Below, piece by piece: positions 26,324 through 35,656 of a stretch of DNA of 64,000 nucleotides (positions are counted from its first letter, which is position 1; each line of letters begins with the position of its first letter). Location of the stretch: NCBI RefSeq assembly GCF_024346675.1, contig NZ_AP024850.1, positions 2,232,001 to 2,296,000 on the forward strand, written 5' to 3'. The notes under the pieces were generated by a model. That model was given only the letters and a program-made list of their open reading frames with translations, was not told where the DNA came from and did no database searches. The stretch comes from Photobacterium sanguinicancri (lineage in GTDB: Bacteria; Pseudomonadota; Gammaproteobacteria; Enterobacterales; Vibrionaceae). The position numbers were made by a program, and so were the translations under genes.

Positions 26324-27094
26324 TCAAGAGGCTACTTCATTAAAAATTTTTGACACTTCAATCAATAAAGAACTATCAATCTCGATTAGCTCATTTGAAA
26401 AATAAATCTGTTGCCCTGGGGTAAAGCGAACTAAGACATTCGTAACCTCGCCACAGTTACTTTCACTATTAGCCGCATGAATTTCACTAATTTTATTATC
26501 GAACTCCGTCTCCAGCTGCTTTTTCTGTTCTTGGGTTATTAGTACCCTTCCCTGACAGACCTCAGTAGGAGAATCATGAGAAATTGAATTTTGTAAAAAG
26601 CGTTTTTTGAAAAGTAAATCTAACGAGCTACCCTCTTCGATAATAAAACGTCGCCCCAAATGATAACTAATTTCCTTGCCATGTATTTCGATATACCCCA
26701 ACCTTTCAGCAATAACAAGGTAAAGGCGTAGACTCTTACTGGATAAATTGTATTGATCGGCAACTTCTTGAGGGCGCATGTTACGAGCTGTTATCATATA
26801 AATAAAATCAAGTAGATATGGATGACCAGCAAAGAAGTCGCTTTCTTTTCCTCGAATATAATATTCATTATTTCGTTGTAGCTGTCGGGCTAACTGTGAG
26901 AGTTCCACTAAATCGGTATTTAGTTGTGAAGCATAAAGTAATACCTTATCTAACCCCAAAGATGAATTATGTAAATGGCGCTTTATAGTGGATAATGGAA
27001 TACCCATCTTTTCTGAAAGCATACTATAACACAGTCCATCCTTTTTTATTTTATACCGTATAGCCGCCAGCAAAAACTCAGCTCCAATATGCAT
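26324..27094 (-). CDS. Unrecognised DNA-binding regulator with two HTH-like regions
   Basis: A 256-residue cytoplasmic protein. The N-terminus (SEKMGIPLSTIKRHLHNSSLG, residues 27-47) reads as a helix-turn-helix of the Cro/phage-repressor style. A second HTH-like stretch, MRPQEVADQYNLSSKSLRLY, lies at about 106-125 and is followed by a possible wing. The C-terminal half is not recognised. The start is well supported by GGAGG upstream. It lies between a collagenase and a metzincin gene, so it may regulate secreted proteases. Family-level identity is not established. Confidence 0.6.
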   Translation of the reverse strand: MHIGAEFLLAAIRYKIKKDGLCYSMLSEKMGIPLSTIKRHLHNSSLGLDKVLLYASQLNTDLVELSQLARQLQRNNEYYIRGKESDFFAGHPYLLDFIYMITARNMRPQEVADQYNLSSKSLRLYLVIAERLGYIEIHGKEISYHLGRRFIIEEGSSLDLLFKKRFLQNSISHDSPTEVCQGRVLITQEQKKQLETEFDNKISEIHAANSESNCGEVTNVLVRFTPGQQIYFSNELIEIDSSLLIEVSKIFNEVAS

Positions 27095-27865
27095 GTGATC
27101 CTCCGTGATCTTAAAGTATATTTACACTAAATAATTAATGATTAAAAAAACAAATGAACAACTGATAAGTATAGCGTTAATATCACAATCAATTAGTAAA
27201 CAAAGTAGAGTATGGCAATTCCATATTATATTTTAGCTAATGATGCCAAGTTATTGATCACATCGTTCTATTTAGCAATATATACTTGCTTGTTTTATAA
27301 AATTACTGAGATTATCATAACCTCGAACTAATTATAATTGATAATAAACCTTAATTTTTATACGTTAATTCAAAAGTGAGGTTAATTTTTTTGAAGTTGA
27401 TTCAATTTATTATTCTCATATACTACATCAAAGTTACATCCAAGTTTTAAATTAATATTACCAAGACTGTAGTATTAATAAAAATGCACCTTGAATTATT
27501 AATGAAGATTATTTCAAGTTAAATCAGCTTACCTAAACACTGAATTAATGATGTTTAATATGGAATTCTTCTCTTTTTGATAACGTAAAAAAAATGCTTT
27601 GCATACTAACAACGTCATAAATATCGATACGTATCTTGAAACCGAAACCTAACATTGCATAAATACGCCTAGATAAATATAAACACGAATGCATATTATA
27701 CCTCAGGGGCTATAAAACAGCATTCATAATAAACCAGTGAAATTTACTTTTCACAAAATTGGCTAAGACCAAAAACAGAGGCCAGTTTTTGTAATTTCTA
27801 TAAGACGAATTTGAGACTTTTCCCTTAAATTCAAATGCTTAGTAAAGTCATAAAGAGGATTCATA
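27095..27865. other. Long AT-rich intergenic region
   Basis: About 770 bases with very high A+T content and no supported gene on either strand. It separates the divergent regulator and metzincin genes and must carry both promoters. An AGAGG site precedes the ATG at 27866. Such AT-rich stretches are typical targets of H-NS and are common beside acquired genes. No specific operator is visible. Confidence 0.6.
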
Positions 27866-28768
27866 ATGAAAAAGCTATCAATCATCGTATTAGCAAGTAT
27901 CGGTATATTCGGATGTAACATGGCAATCGCAGCTAATAACAATATTGAACAAACAGAAGCACAAGCAGCACCTAGTGTAAGTGTTGACCCAGCAAAGGAT
28001 TTCCTATCCCAGTTAGGCCTGTCACAAAGTGATGTTGAAATGCTCTATAAATATCACCACAATACCGTGATGTCTGAGTTCAGAAATAGAGATAACCTTT
28101 TGTTTGGTAATGTTGTTCCACTGAAGAACACATCATTTATGCCAGCAAATACAATTGGTAATATGGAAATTGGTACAGGGTACCATTTAGTCAATTGGGA
28201 TCAGCAATCAATCGCTGAGTTTAAAGATACACTAGGTCGTGTTGTATTCTTAATGAACACCCCTGAATTTCGCCGCGACTTTAATCGTAGTATTTTTACT
28301 GTTAGAGCCCAAAGTTCTGAGAATGTCTTAATTCCCAGCAGCTATGATCAGTTAAAAAGCTACGTCAATCAGACAGCGGCAAGATACGGAAATCATGTGA
28401 CAGCTTATGTGTCAGACTCTCATACACAAAGAGCATGGGGCACTAATCGTCTTTTTATCCAGTTCGAACAATCTGGCATAAACGCGGCTCTAGTTGCTCA
28501 TGAGATGATGCACGGTGTCGGTTTCGCTCATGATGGTAAATATACCGGATGGAATGACAACATCCCATATTATGTACAAACAATTCTCTCTATGAACGAA
28601 AGTGCATCAGATATCTGTAAGAATGGACGTTCAAAATGTGAACCCGATATGATTAATTTTGGGGAGTTTTATAATAGTGACGATAATGAGACTTACCGTC
28701 CAGCCAACCGAGAAACTGTCAAAACATCGGTCGCATTATTAGGCAAATACTTTAACCACGTAAGTTAG
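27866..28768 (+). CDS. Secreted metzincin-like zinc metalloprotease
   Basis: A 300-residue exported protein. The signal peptide ends near residue 22 (FGCNMAIAANN); the cysteine in it could be a lipobox, but the AIA-type cleavage is more likely. The extended zinc motif HEMMHGVGFAH, at about residues 212-222, matches HExxHxxGxxH of metzincins, with a possible Met-turn in ILSMNES around residue 247. The N-terminal part is not recognised. It stands alone after a long AT-rich gap, opposite a regulator and collagenase, suggesting a small block of secreted proteases. Substrate is unknown. Confidence 0.7.
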   Translation: MKKLSIIVLASIGIFGCNMAIAANNNIEQTEAQAAPSVSVDPAKDFLSQLGLSQSDVEMLYKYHHNTVMSEFRNRDNLLFGNVVPLKNTSFMPANTIGNMEIGTGYHLVNWDQQSIAEFKDTLGRVVFLMNTPEFRRDFNRSIFTVRAQSSENVLIPSSYDQLKSYVNQTAARYGNHVTAYVSDSHTQRAWGTNRLFIQFEQSGINAALVAHEMMHGVGFAHDGKYTGWNDNIPYYVQTILSMNESASDICKNGRSKCEPDMINFGEFYNSDDNETYRPANRETVKTSVALLGKYFNHVS

Positions 28769-28792
28769 TATCTTATAACTAGGTAGCCAAAA

Positions 28793-28830
28793 TGAAAAAA
28801 AGCCCCAGCATTTCTGCTAGGGCTTTCTTC
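28793..28830. terminator. Bidirectional terminator between metzincin gene and tRNA array
   Basis: AGCCCCAGCA-TTTC-TGCTAGGGCT (one mismatch) is flanked by an A-run on the left and a T-rich tract on the right, so it can end both the metzincin transcript and the tRNA operon. The same type of stem stands next to the tRNA-Ser remnant near 63861. Confidence 0.8.
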
Positions 28831-28834
28831 AATA

Positions 28835-28908
28835 TGGAGGCGCGTCCCGGAGTCGAACCGAGGTCCACGGATTTGCAATCCGCTGCATAGCCACTCTGCC
28901 AACGCGCC
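28835..28908 (-). tRNA. tRNA-Cys (GCA), copy 1
   Basis: A 74-base cloverleaf with encoded CCA. The minus-strand anticodon loop TTGCAAA gives anticodon GCA, and the acceptor GGCGCG pairs with CGCGCC. It is the last gene of the array. Confidence 0.97.
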
Positions 28909-28961
28909 ATATTGTGTTGCTCTACTCAATACCGTCTATGGTAACGATACTAAGGAATAGA

Positions 28962-29048
28962 TGGTGCCCCGGGCCGGACTTGAACCGGCACAACGCGAAC
29001 GTCGAGGGATTTTAAATCCCTTGTGTCTACCAATTCCACCACCAGGGC
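28962..29048 (-). tRNA. tRNA-Leu (UAA), copy 1
   Basis: An 87-base type II tRNA with long variable arm and encoded CCA. The anticodon loop TTTAAAA gives TAA. Confidence 0.97.
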
Positions 29049-29127
29049 ACGCAATTCTTTGCGATGCGCTAACTGAAAAGTTAAACACCATCTTTGCCTT
29101 ACTGCTATAAGCAATCAGACTTTAATT

Positions 29128-29203
29128 TGGAGCGACACATCGGGTTCGAACCGATGACCTCAACCTTGGCAAGGTTGCGCTCTACCAACTGAGCTAGTGT
29201 CGC
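29128..29203 (-). tRNA. tRNA-Gly (GCC), copy 1
   Basis: A 76-base tRNA with encoded CCA, T discriminator and anticodon loop TTGCCAA (GCC) on the minus strand. Confidence 0.97.
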
Positions 29204-29209
29204 ATAATA

Positions 29210-29283
29210 TGGAGGCGCGTCCCGGAGTCGAACCGAGGTCCACGGATTTGCAATCCGCTGCATAGCCACTCTGCCAACGCGCC
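29210..29283 (-). tRNA. tRNA-Cys (GCA), copy 2
   Basis: Identical by eye to copy 1, offset by 375 bases. Confidence 0.97.
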
Positions 29284-29336
29284 ATATTGTGTTGCTCTAC
29301 TCAATACCGTCTATGGTAACGATACTAAGGAATAGA

Positions 29337-29423
29337 TGGTGCCCCGGGCCGGACTTGAACCGGCACAACGCGAACGTCGAGGGATTTTAAATCCCTTGTG
29401 TCTACCAATTCCACCACCAGGGC
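29337..29423 (-). tRNA. tRNA-Leu (UAA), copy 2
   Basis: Identical by eye to copy 1, offset by 375 bases. Confidence 0.97.
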
Positions 29424-29502
29424 ACGCAATTCTTTGCGATGCGCTAACTGAAAAGTTAAACACCATCTTTGCCTTACTGCTATAAGCAATCAGACTTTAA
29501 TT

Positions 29503-29578
29503 TGGAGCGACACATCGGGTTCGAACCGATGACCTCAACCTTGGCAAGGTTGCGCTCTACCAACTGAGCTAGTGTCGC
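29503..29578 (-). tRNA. tRNA-Gly (GCC), copy 2
   Basis: Identical by eye to copy 1, offset by 375 bases. Confidence 0.97.
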
Positions 29579-29584
29579 ATAATA

Positions 29585-29658
29585 TGGAGGCGCGTCCCGG
29601 AGTCGAACCGAGGTCCACGGATTTGCAATCCGCTGCATAGCCACTCTGCCAACGCGCC
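29585..29658 (-). tRNA. tRNA-Cys (GCA), copy 3
   Basis: Identical by eye to copies 1 and 2. Confidence 0.97.
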
Positions 29659-29711
29659 ATATTGTGTTGCTCTACTCAATACCGTCTATGGTAACGATAC
29701 TAAGGAATAGA

Positions 29712-29798
29712 TGGTGCCCCGGGCCGGACTTGAACCGGCACAACGCGAACGTCGAGGGATTTTAAATCCCTTGTGTCTACCAATTCCACCACCAGGGC
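29712..29798 (-). tRNA. tRNA-Leu (UAA), copy 3
   Basis: Identical by eye to copies 1 and 2. Confidence 0.97.
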
Positions 29799-29877
29799 AC
29801 GCAATTCTTTGCGATGCGCTAACTGAAAAGTTAAACACCATCTTTGCCTCACTGCTATAAGCAATCAGACTTTAATT

Positions 29878-29953
29878 TGGAGCGACACATCGGGTTCGAA
29901 CCGATGACCTCAACCTTGGCAAGGTTGCGCTCTACCAACTGAGCTAGTGTCGC
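29878..29953 (-). tRNA. tRNA-Gly (GCC), copy 3 (first transcribed)
   Basis: Identical by eye to copies 1 and 2. It is the promoter-proximal gene of the array. Confidence 0.97.
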
Positions 29954-29994
29954 ATCAATATTTCTCAGCGACCTTTGCCGTGAGAACGAGGCGT

Positions 29995-30022
29995 ACTTTA
30001 CTAGATTCTAAAAATGAGTCAA
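29995..30022 (-). promoter_or_regulatory. Promoter of the Gly-Leu-Cys tRNA array
   Basis: On the minus strand TTGACT (-35), a 16-base spacer and TAAAGT (-10) are followed by the GC-rich discriminator ACGCCTCG, typical of stable-RNA promoters under growth-rate or stringent control. The discriminator and following leader (CGCCTCGTTCTCACGG) recur at the lone tRNA-Cys promoter near 35706. Confidence 0.85.
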
Positions 30023-30679
30023 TTAAAAAAATAAACAATTTATTCAATCGGTTAAAAAGCAGCCCGCAGTGAATGATATATATTCAGATTGATCGATGAT
30101 ACTCCAAGTAACTTGCTAAAAAACAAGCAGATAAGCAATTTCGCGGAATATCCTTTAAATAATAAGCCCCTCCCGTTGTACGAACGACAAGGCAAATACA
30201 TCACATTTCCGAGAATTATTGAAATATCACACTATCTAGCTGGTACAGATTCGTTTGTAGGGGTTACTTAACTCATCAACCTCTTTACCTACTGTAATCG
30301 GATGACTCTAGAGTTAAGGCTAGTTATCGCATTTGCTATAACCGTTAAAAAATTATAATACCTAAACCGCCTCCCCCTCTCATTTCACAAATCGGCACAC
30401 CATGTATCATCACCAATCAGGCTGAAGCGCGCGTATTAGTAAAGTAACGCATACAGAGTCAACTCCGACAGCATTCATTTTTTATTCACATCTAGTAATA
30501 AAACAACGTAATACAGCGTAAATACCGATCATACAACATCAAATAATGATCAAATCATTGATTAACTAACCGCTACCCCTTTGGGGTTATTTAAAATTGT
30601 AGTTGATTTACATCATATTTATTCACAACCTGTCTTATTACTATCGGCTCAGATTTAACGCCTTTGTTAAGAGGATATT
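30023..30679. promoter_or_regulatory. nirB upstream region with FNR-like and NarL/NarP-like sites
   Basis: This 657-base gap has no supported gene; a 60-codon frame at 30089-30271 lacks a ribosome-binding site. TTGAT-TTAC-ATCAT at 30603-30616 matches the FNR box TTGAT-N4-ATCAA in nine of ten positions. TACCCCT-TT-GGGGTTA at 30574-30589 is a 7-2-7 inverted repeat whose left half matches the NarL/NarP heptamer. Both are well placed for anaerobic and nitrate/nitrite control of nirB. Confidence 0.68.
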
Positions 30680-33229
30680 ATGAGCAAAGTCAGATTGGCG
30701 ATTATCGGTAACGGTATGGTAGGCCATCGCTATATCGAAGAATTAGTCGATAAAGCAGACATGGAAAACTACGAAGTCACTGTTTTCTGTGAAGAACCAC
30801 GCATAGCATACGACAGGGTCCACCTGTCATCTTACTTCTCACACCATACCGCTGATGAGCTTTCACTGGTTAAAGAAGGCTTCTACGAAAAACACGGCAT
30901 CAATGTTCTTATTGGTGAACGTGCAATCACCATCAACCGCGCTCAGAAAATTATCCACTCTAATACCGGCCGTGAAATTCAGTACGACAAGCTAATTATG
31001 GCGACGGGTTCTTACCCTTGGGTTCCACCGATTAAAGGTAATGAAGGTAAAGACTGTTTTGTTTACCGTACCATCGAAGATTTAAAAACCATTGAAGCAA
31101 CAGCTAAACGCAGCAAAAGTGGTGTTGTCGTAGGTGGTGGTTTACTTGGTTTGGAAGCAGCTGGCGCACTAAAAGCACTGGGTGTCGAAACGCATGTGAT
31201 TGAATTTGCTCCTGTGTTGATGGCCGAACAGTTAGATCCACAAGGTGGCGAACAGCTACGTAACAAAATTGAAAAACTGGGCGTAAAAGTTCATACCGGT
31301 AAAAATACGCAAGAGATCGTTGCCGAAGGTACAGAAGCTCGAAATACCATGCGCTTTGCTGATGGAACATCGCTTGAGGTTGACTTCATTGTGTTCTCGA
31401 CCGGTATTCGCCCACAAGACAAGCTTGCTATGCAGTGTGGTTTAGCCACTGGCCGTCGCGGCGGTATTGCTATTGACGATCACTGTCTCACATCCGATCA
31501 AGATGTTTATGCCATTGGTGAATGTGCATCTTGGAACGAGATGTTCTACGGCCTTGTCGCGCCTGGTTATAAAATGGCGCAAGTTGCCGTTAGCAGTTTA
31601 ATTGGCGGCGACAATACTTTTGAAGGCGCAGACATGAGTGCCAAGCTGAAACTGCTTGGCGTGAAAGTAGGCAGTATCGGCGATGCCAATGGCCGTACAC
31701 CAAACTGCAAGAGCTACGTATACCTTGATGAAAGCGAAGAAGTGTACAAACGCATTATCGTTTCTGAAGACGGTAAGAAGTTGCTTGGTGCTGTGCTCGT
31801 TGGCGATACCTCTGACTACGGTAACTTACTGCAGTTAAAACTGAATGACATCGAATTACCCAAACACCCGGATACATTAATTCTACCTGCACATGCAGGT
31901 GCTGAAAAACCAGCAATGGGGGCAGACTCCCTACCCGATTCCGCGGTTATTTGTTCATGTTTTGATGTGACTAAAGCCAAAATCGCAACAGCCGTTGCTG
32001 ATGGCCATACTACCCTTGGCGAGATCAAAGCGGTGACGGGTGCAGGTACAGGTTGTGGTGGTTGTTTACCTCTTATTACCCAAGTACTGAATGCAGAGCT
32101 GGCTAAATCAGGTATCGAAGTGAAAAACCACTTATGTGAACACTTTGAATATTCTCGCCAAGAACTTTTTCACCTTATCCGTGTAGAGCAAATCAAAACC
32201 TTTGATGAGCTACTGAAAAAATACGGCAAAGGCTATGGCTGTGAAGTATGTAAGCCAACCGTAGGCTCAATTCTGGCATCAAGCTGGAATGACTACGTTC
32301 TCACGCAAGAAAATACTCAACTGCAAGATACCAATGACATCTTCTTAGGCAATATGCAAAAAGATGGCACCTATTCTGTTATCCCTCGTATGTCAGGTGG
32401 TGAAGTGACGCCTGCAGGCTTAATGGCGGTCGCTGAAGTCGCCAGCGAGTTCAACCTATACACCAAAATTACAGGTGCACAGCGCATTGGTTTATTTGGC
32501 GCACAAAAAGACGACTTACCTGTTATTTGGGAAAAGCTGATAGCTGCAGGTTTTGAAACAGGCCAAGCCTATGCAAAAGCCCTACGTATGGCGAAAACCT
32601 GTGTGGGTAGCACTTGGTGTCGTTTCGGCGTGCAAGACAGCGTTGGCTTAGGTGTCGTGCTTGAAAACCGCTACAAAGGTATTCGTACTCCGCACAAAAT
32701 GAAGTTCGGTGTGTCTGGCTGTACCCGTGAATGTGCCGAGGCGCAAGGCAAAGACTTAGGCATTATTGCAACAGATGCAGGCTGGAACATGTATGTAGGC
32801 GGCAATGGCGGTATGAAACCACGTCATGCTGACTTACTCGCTGCCGACTTAGACAAAGAAACACTGCTTCAATACATCGACCGTTACCTCATGTTCTACG
32901 TACGTACCGCTGACAAACTACAGCGTACTTCTGTTTGGCTAGGAAACCTTGAAGGCGGAATTGAGTACCTACGCGATGTGATCATCAACGACAAGCTTGG
33001 CATTAATGCACAACTTGAAGCGGATGCAGAGAAGCTCATTGCAAGCTACCAGTGTGAGTGGACAACCACGCTCGATAACGATGACCAACTAAAACGCTTT
33101 AGCCACTTCATCAACTCAGATGAACGCGATAGCAATGTTGTCTTTGTCTCTGAACGTGAACAACACCGCCCTGCTACAACAGAAGAAAAGTCGCCTGTTT
33201 ATAACATTTCAGTGGAGGAACACGCATGA
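30680..33229 (+). CDS. nirB: NADH-dependent nitrite reductase large subunit NirB
   Basis: NirB reduces nitrite to ammonium in the cytoplasm with NADH, using FAD, Fe-S and siroheme. The N-terminal FAD/NAD domains have LAIIGNGMVGHRYIEEL and VVGGGLLGLEAAGALKALG (about residue 150). A BFD-like [2Fe-2S] domain shows CSCFDV and TGAGTGCGGCLP near 425-465, with a second pair in YGCEVCKP. The siroheme/[4Fe-4S] cysteines are in KTCVGSTWCRFG and GVSGCTRECAEAQG (about 640-685). The 849-residue length is normal. It overlaps nirD by four bases and heads nirB-nirD-nirC-cobA. Confidence 0.97.
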   Translation: MSKVRLAIIGNGMVGHRYIEELVDKADMENYEVTVFCEEPRIAYDRVHLSSYFSHHTADELSLVKEGFYEKHGINVLIGERAITINRAQKIIHSNTGREIQYDKLIMATGSYPWVPPIKGNEGKDCFVYRTIEDLKTIEATAKRSKSGVVVGGGLLGLEAAGALKALGVETHVIEFAPVLMAEQLDPQGGEQLRNKIEKLGVKVHTGKNTQEIVAEGTEARNTMRFADGTSLEVDFIVFSTGIRPQDKLAMQCGLATGRRGGIAIDDHCLTSDQDVYAIGECASWNEMFYGLVAPGYKMAQVAVSSLIGGDNTFEGADMSAKLKLLGVKVGSIGDANGRTPNCKSYVYLDESEEVYKRIIVSEDGKKLLGAVLVGDTSDYGNLLQLKLNDIELPKHPDTLILPAHAGAEKPAMGADSLPDSAVICSCFDVTKAKIATAVADGHTTLGEIKAVTGAGTGCGGCLPLITQVLNAELAKSGIEVKNHLCEHFEYSRQELFHLIRVEQIKTFDELLKKYGKGYGCEVCKPTVGSILASSWNDYVLTQENTQLQDTNDIFLGNMQKDGTYSVIPRMSGGEVTPAGLMAVAEVASEFNLYTKITGAQRIGLFGAQKDDLPVIWEKLIAAGFETGQAYAKALRMAKTCVGSTWCRFGVQDSVGLGVVLENRYKGIRTPHKMKFGVSGCTRECAEAQGKDLGIIATDAGWNMYVGGNGGMKPRHADLLAADLDKETLLQYIDRYLMFYVRTADKLQRTSVWLGNLEGGIEYLRDVIINDKLGINAQLEADAEKLIASYQCEWTTTLDNDDQLKRFSHFINSDERDSNVVFVSEREQHRPATTEEKSPVYNISVEEHA

Positions 33230-33552
33230 GTCAGTGGATCACAGTCTGCAACCTAGATGATGTCATTCCAGGCACTGGTGTTTGTGCGTTAGTTAATGGC
33301 GAGCAAGTTGCGTTGTTCCGACCAGATACATCAGACACATTCTATGCCATCAGCAACATGGACCCATTTGCACAATCTAACGTGCTATCTCGTGGCCTCA
33401 TTTGTGAGCATGACGGTGAGCTTTGGGTGGCAAGTCCTCTCAAGAAACAACGCTTCGCATTAAAAGATGGTCGCTGTCTTGAAAATGTAGAAGCATCAGT
33501 CAAAAGCTACCAAGTACAAGTAGTTAACAGCGAAGTTCAAATCGCAGCTTAA
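33226..33552 (+). CDS. nirD: Nitrite reductase small subunit NirD
   Basis: A 108-residue Rieske-fold partner of NirB. As in many NirD proteins of this type, the fold lacks the full set of Rieske Cys/His ligands: only single residues are seen in GLICEHDGELWVASPLKKQRF. The ATG overlaps the nirB stop (ATGA). It stabilises the reductase and has no catalytic centre of its own. Confidence 0.95.
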   Translation: MSQWITVCNLDDVIPGTGVCALVNGEQVALFRPDTSDTFYAISNMDPFAQSNVLSRGLICEHDGELWVASPLKKQRFALKDGRCLENVEASVKSYQVQVVNSEVQIAA

Positions 33553-33694
33553 ACCTATAAGTCCTTAGCTTCACGCTAAGTTTCAGGGAATTTTGCTTAC
33601 CAGTTGTCAAAATTCCCTGCTTTTTGGAATAGGTATAGAAGCCATTATCTATCCCCAAAAGATTTCGATTTAAATTTAAGAAAGGAAAACACGC

Positions 33695-34513
33695 ATGTAC
33701 GCAGACACGATTAAGAAATGTTCAGCCAATGCTGCACGTATCGTTGATTTTGCAGATAAGGAAAAGTTTGGATTCTGGCTAAGTTCTGCCATGGCAGGCG
33801 CTTATGTTGGTCTAGGAATTATCCTTATTTTCACTTTGGGTAATCTTGTCGACCCTTCGATTCGCCCATTAGTCATGGGTGGTACCTTTGGTATTGCCTT
33901 AACATTAGTGATCATCGCAGGCTCAGAACTTTACACCGGACACACTATGTTCCTCACCTTTGGTGTAAAAACAGGCCAAATAACCATTGCTGATACCTTA
34001 CGCGTGTTACCACAAACATGGGCTGGCAACCTAATCGGCTCTGTGGGTGTTGCGCTGCTGTTCTTTTATGCTGGCGGTGGAAAGCTACTACCTGATACCA
34101 ATAGCCTACTTAACAATGTGGCTATGGCTAAAACATCAGGTTCAGCCACTGCTCTCTTGTTCAAAGGCATTTTGTGTAACTGGCTTGTCTGCTTAGCTAT
34201 CTGGATGTGCCAGCGTGTTGAAGGATCTGCCAAATTTATCGCCATTTGGTGGTGTTTATTAGCTTTTATTGCCTCTGGCTATGAGCACTCTATTGCCAAT
34301 ATGACTATATTTGCATTATCTTGGTTCGGCGAACACAAAGAGGCATTTACATTAGCTGGGATTGGTCACAACCTATTATGGGTAACCATCGGCAATACAA
34401 TTTCAGGCGTGGTATTTATGGGTCTAGGCTATTGGTTTACAACACCTAAAGCACAGCGCCCAGTGATGAATTCTGAAAAAGCGAATGCATCAAGAGCACC
34501 ACAAACAGCGTAA
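33695..34513 (+). CDS. nirC: Formate/nitrite transporter family protein NirC
   Basis: A 272-residue inner-membrane channel with six hydrophobic segments that imports nitrite and exports it when toxic. FNT signatures include [41 protein letters not shown] and [15 protein letters not shown], the last containing the pore His of the family (usually FEHSVANM). It lies 143 bases after nirD with a good AGGAAA site. A hairpin in the gap (33580-33620) is weak and probably does not end transcription completely. Confidence 0.93.
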   Translation: MYADTIKKCSANAARIVDFADKEKFGFWLSSAMAGAYVGLGIILIFTLGNLVDPSIRPLVMGGTFGIALTLVIIAGSELYTGHTMFLTFGVKTGQITIADTLRVLPQTWAGNLIGSVGVALLFFYAGGGKLLPDTNSLLNNVAMAKTSGSATALLFKGILCNWLVCLAIWMCQRVEGSAKFIAIWWCLLAFIASGYEHSIANMTIFALSWFGEHKEAFTLAGIGHNLLWVTIGNTISGVVFMGLGYWFTTPKAQRPVMNSEKANASRAPQTA

Positions 34514-34605
34514 TTAAACGTCACGGTGCAGTAGCGAATACTGCACCACTGATTGCCTTAGCTAAATATCGATTTTGTTTCAAATTGCCGAGTGGAGTAA
34601 GCCTA

Positions 34606-35448
34606 ATGACAACCGACAATAAAGTCTGCCACCTGAATCTTCAATCAACGATAGGTAAAGTAATATTGGTTGGCGCTGGACCAGGTGATCCTGACCTATT
34701 GACAGTAAAAGCACTACGCATGCTCCAGCAAGCTGATGTCGTTGTTTATGACCGACTGGTTTCAAATGAAATCCTCCGATTAATTCCCGAAAAAACGAAT
34801 CTAATTTTCGTTGGGAAACAAGCTGGTAATCACTGTGTACCTCAAGATGGTATTAACCAAATTTTGGTTGAACAGGCGCTAAAAGGCCAAGTCGTTGTTC
34901 GATTAAAAGGCGGTGATCCTTTCATTTTTGGTCGAGGTGGTGAAGAACTTGAAGCTTTGCTTCCTTATGATATTCCTTTTGAGGTTGTACCGGGTATTAC
35001 TGCTGCTGCAGGTTGCGCGGCTTATGCTGGGATCCCCCTCACCCACCGCGATCACGCACAAAGCGTTCAATTTGTGACAGGTCACCTCAAATCAGAAAGA
35101 GAGCAAATCGATTGGTCATCCTTGGCAAGATCCAATAACACATTAGTGTTCTATATGGGTCTTAGCCAAAGTGGGGAAATTCGTCGTCGATTAGAAGCAA
35201 ACGGTATGTCGCCACTGACACCAGCAGCGATTGTTGAGCGCGGTACAAGCAACAATCAACGTGTATTGCCTTGCTCATTAGAAACATTAGAGATTATTGC
35301 GGCGCACGCCGAAAGCCCAGCACTCATCATTATCGGCAGCGTTACGCAGCTTGCGCACAAACTATCGTGGTTTGAGCCTAAGCAAAGCCTACAAAGTTGC
35401 TATAGCAAAATGACCACAGTAGCAGAAGGCAAGCGCGACATAATCTAA
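34606..35448 (+). CDS. cobA: Uroporphyrinogen-III C-methyltransferase (SUMT)
   Basis: SUMT makes precorrin-2 from uroporphyrinogen III with two SAM. Precorrin-2 feeds siroheme, the NirB cofactor, and can also feed the B12 pathway seen at the left of the window. Signatures are [15 protein letters not shown] (near the N-terminus), [18 protein letters not shown], and [21 protein letters not shown] use the ATG at 34606, which has GGAG eight bases upstream, not the TTG at 34585. The enzyme has only the methyltransferase domain, without the CysG oxidase/chelatase part. Confidence 0.95.
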   Translation: MTTDNKVCHLNLQSTIGKVILVGAGPGDPDLLTVKALRMLQQADVVVYDRLVSNEILRLIPEKTNLIFVGKQAGNHCVPQDGINQILVEQALKGQVVVRLKGGDPFIFGRGGEELEALLPYDIPFEVVPGITAAAGCAAYAGIPLTHRDHAQSVQFVTGHLKSEREQIDWSSLARSNNTLVFYMGLSQSGEIRRRLEANGMSPLTPAAIVERGTSNNQRVLPCSLETLEIIAAHAESPALIIIGSVTQLAHKLSWFEPKQSLQSCYSKMTTVAEGKRDII

Positions 35449-35497
35449 TAAATTTATCTTTGATTAAGGTGAGATAAGAGGAATATTAGATACAACA

Positions 35498-35521
35498 AAG
35501 CCAGCAATTAAGCTGGCTTTT
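35498..35521 (+). terminator. Terminator after cobA
   Basis: A perfect stem AAAGCCAGC-AATTA-GCTGGCTTT followed by TC, about 50 bases past the stop codon. The A-run on the left side lets it also act weakly for the tRNA-Cys on the other strand. Confidence 0.8.
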
Positions 35522-35565
35522 CGGACTTTAACCGTCAAACCTCATAGTGAGATCCGGCATAAATT

Positions 35566-35639
35566 TGGAGGCGCGTCCCGGAGTCGAACCGAGGTCCACG
35601 GATTTGCAATCCGCTGCATAGCCACTCTGCCAACGCGCC
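35566..35639 (-). tRNA. tRNA-Cys (GCA), solitary copy
   Basis: The 74-base sequence is the same by eye as the Cys genes in the array at 28.8-29.7 kb, with encoded CCA and anticodon GCA. Confidence 0.97.
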
Positions 35640-35656
35640 ATTTTTGCCTCACGACT

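Larger units (their letters stand above)
28835..29959. repeat. Three tandem 375-bp tRNA units (Gly-Leu-Cys)
   Basis: Units start at 28835, 29210 and 29585, spaced exactly 375 bases. By eye they are identical apart from one base in the spacer of the third unit (CTCACTGC versus CTTACTGC). The near-identity of spacers as well as genes points to recent tandem duplication or ongoing gene conversion. Confidence 0.92.

Noticed and set aside
29128..29203. First reading of the anticodon as GGC (tRNA-Ala with a Gly-like body)
   Set aside because: This was a strand mistake; the minus-strand loop is TTGCCAA, giving GCC and a normal tRNA-Gly.
28835..29959. Regular direct repeats that could suggest a CRISPR or other array
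   Set aside because: The units are complete tRNA genes with spacers that are also identical, so this is tandem tRNA duplication.
30089..30271. 60-codon frame upstream of nirB
   Set aside because: No ribosome-binding site and it lies in the regulatory region between a tRNA promoter and nirB.
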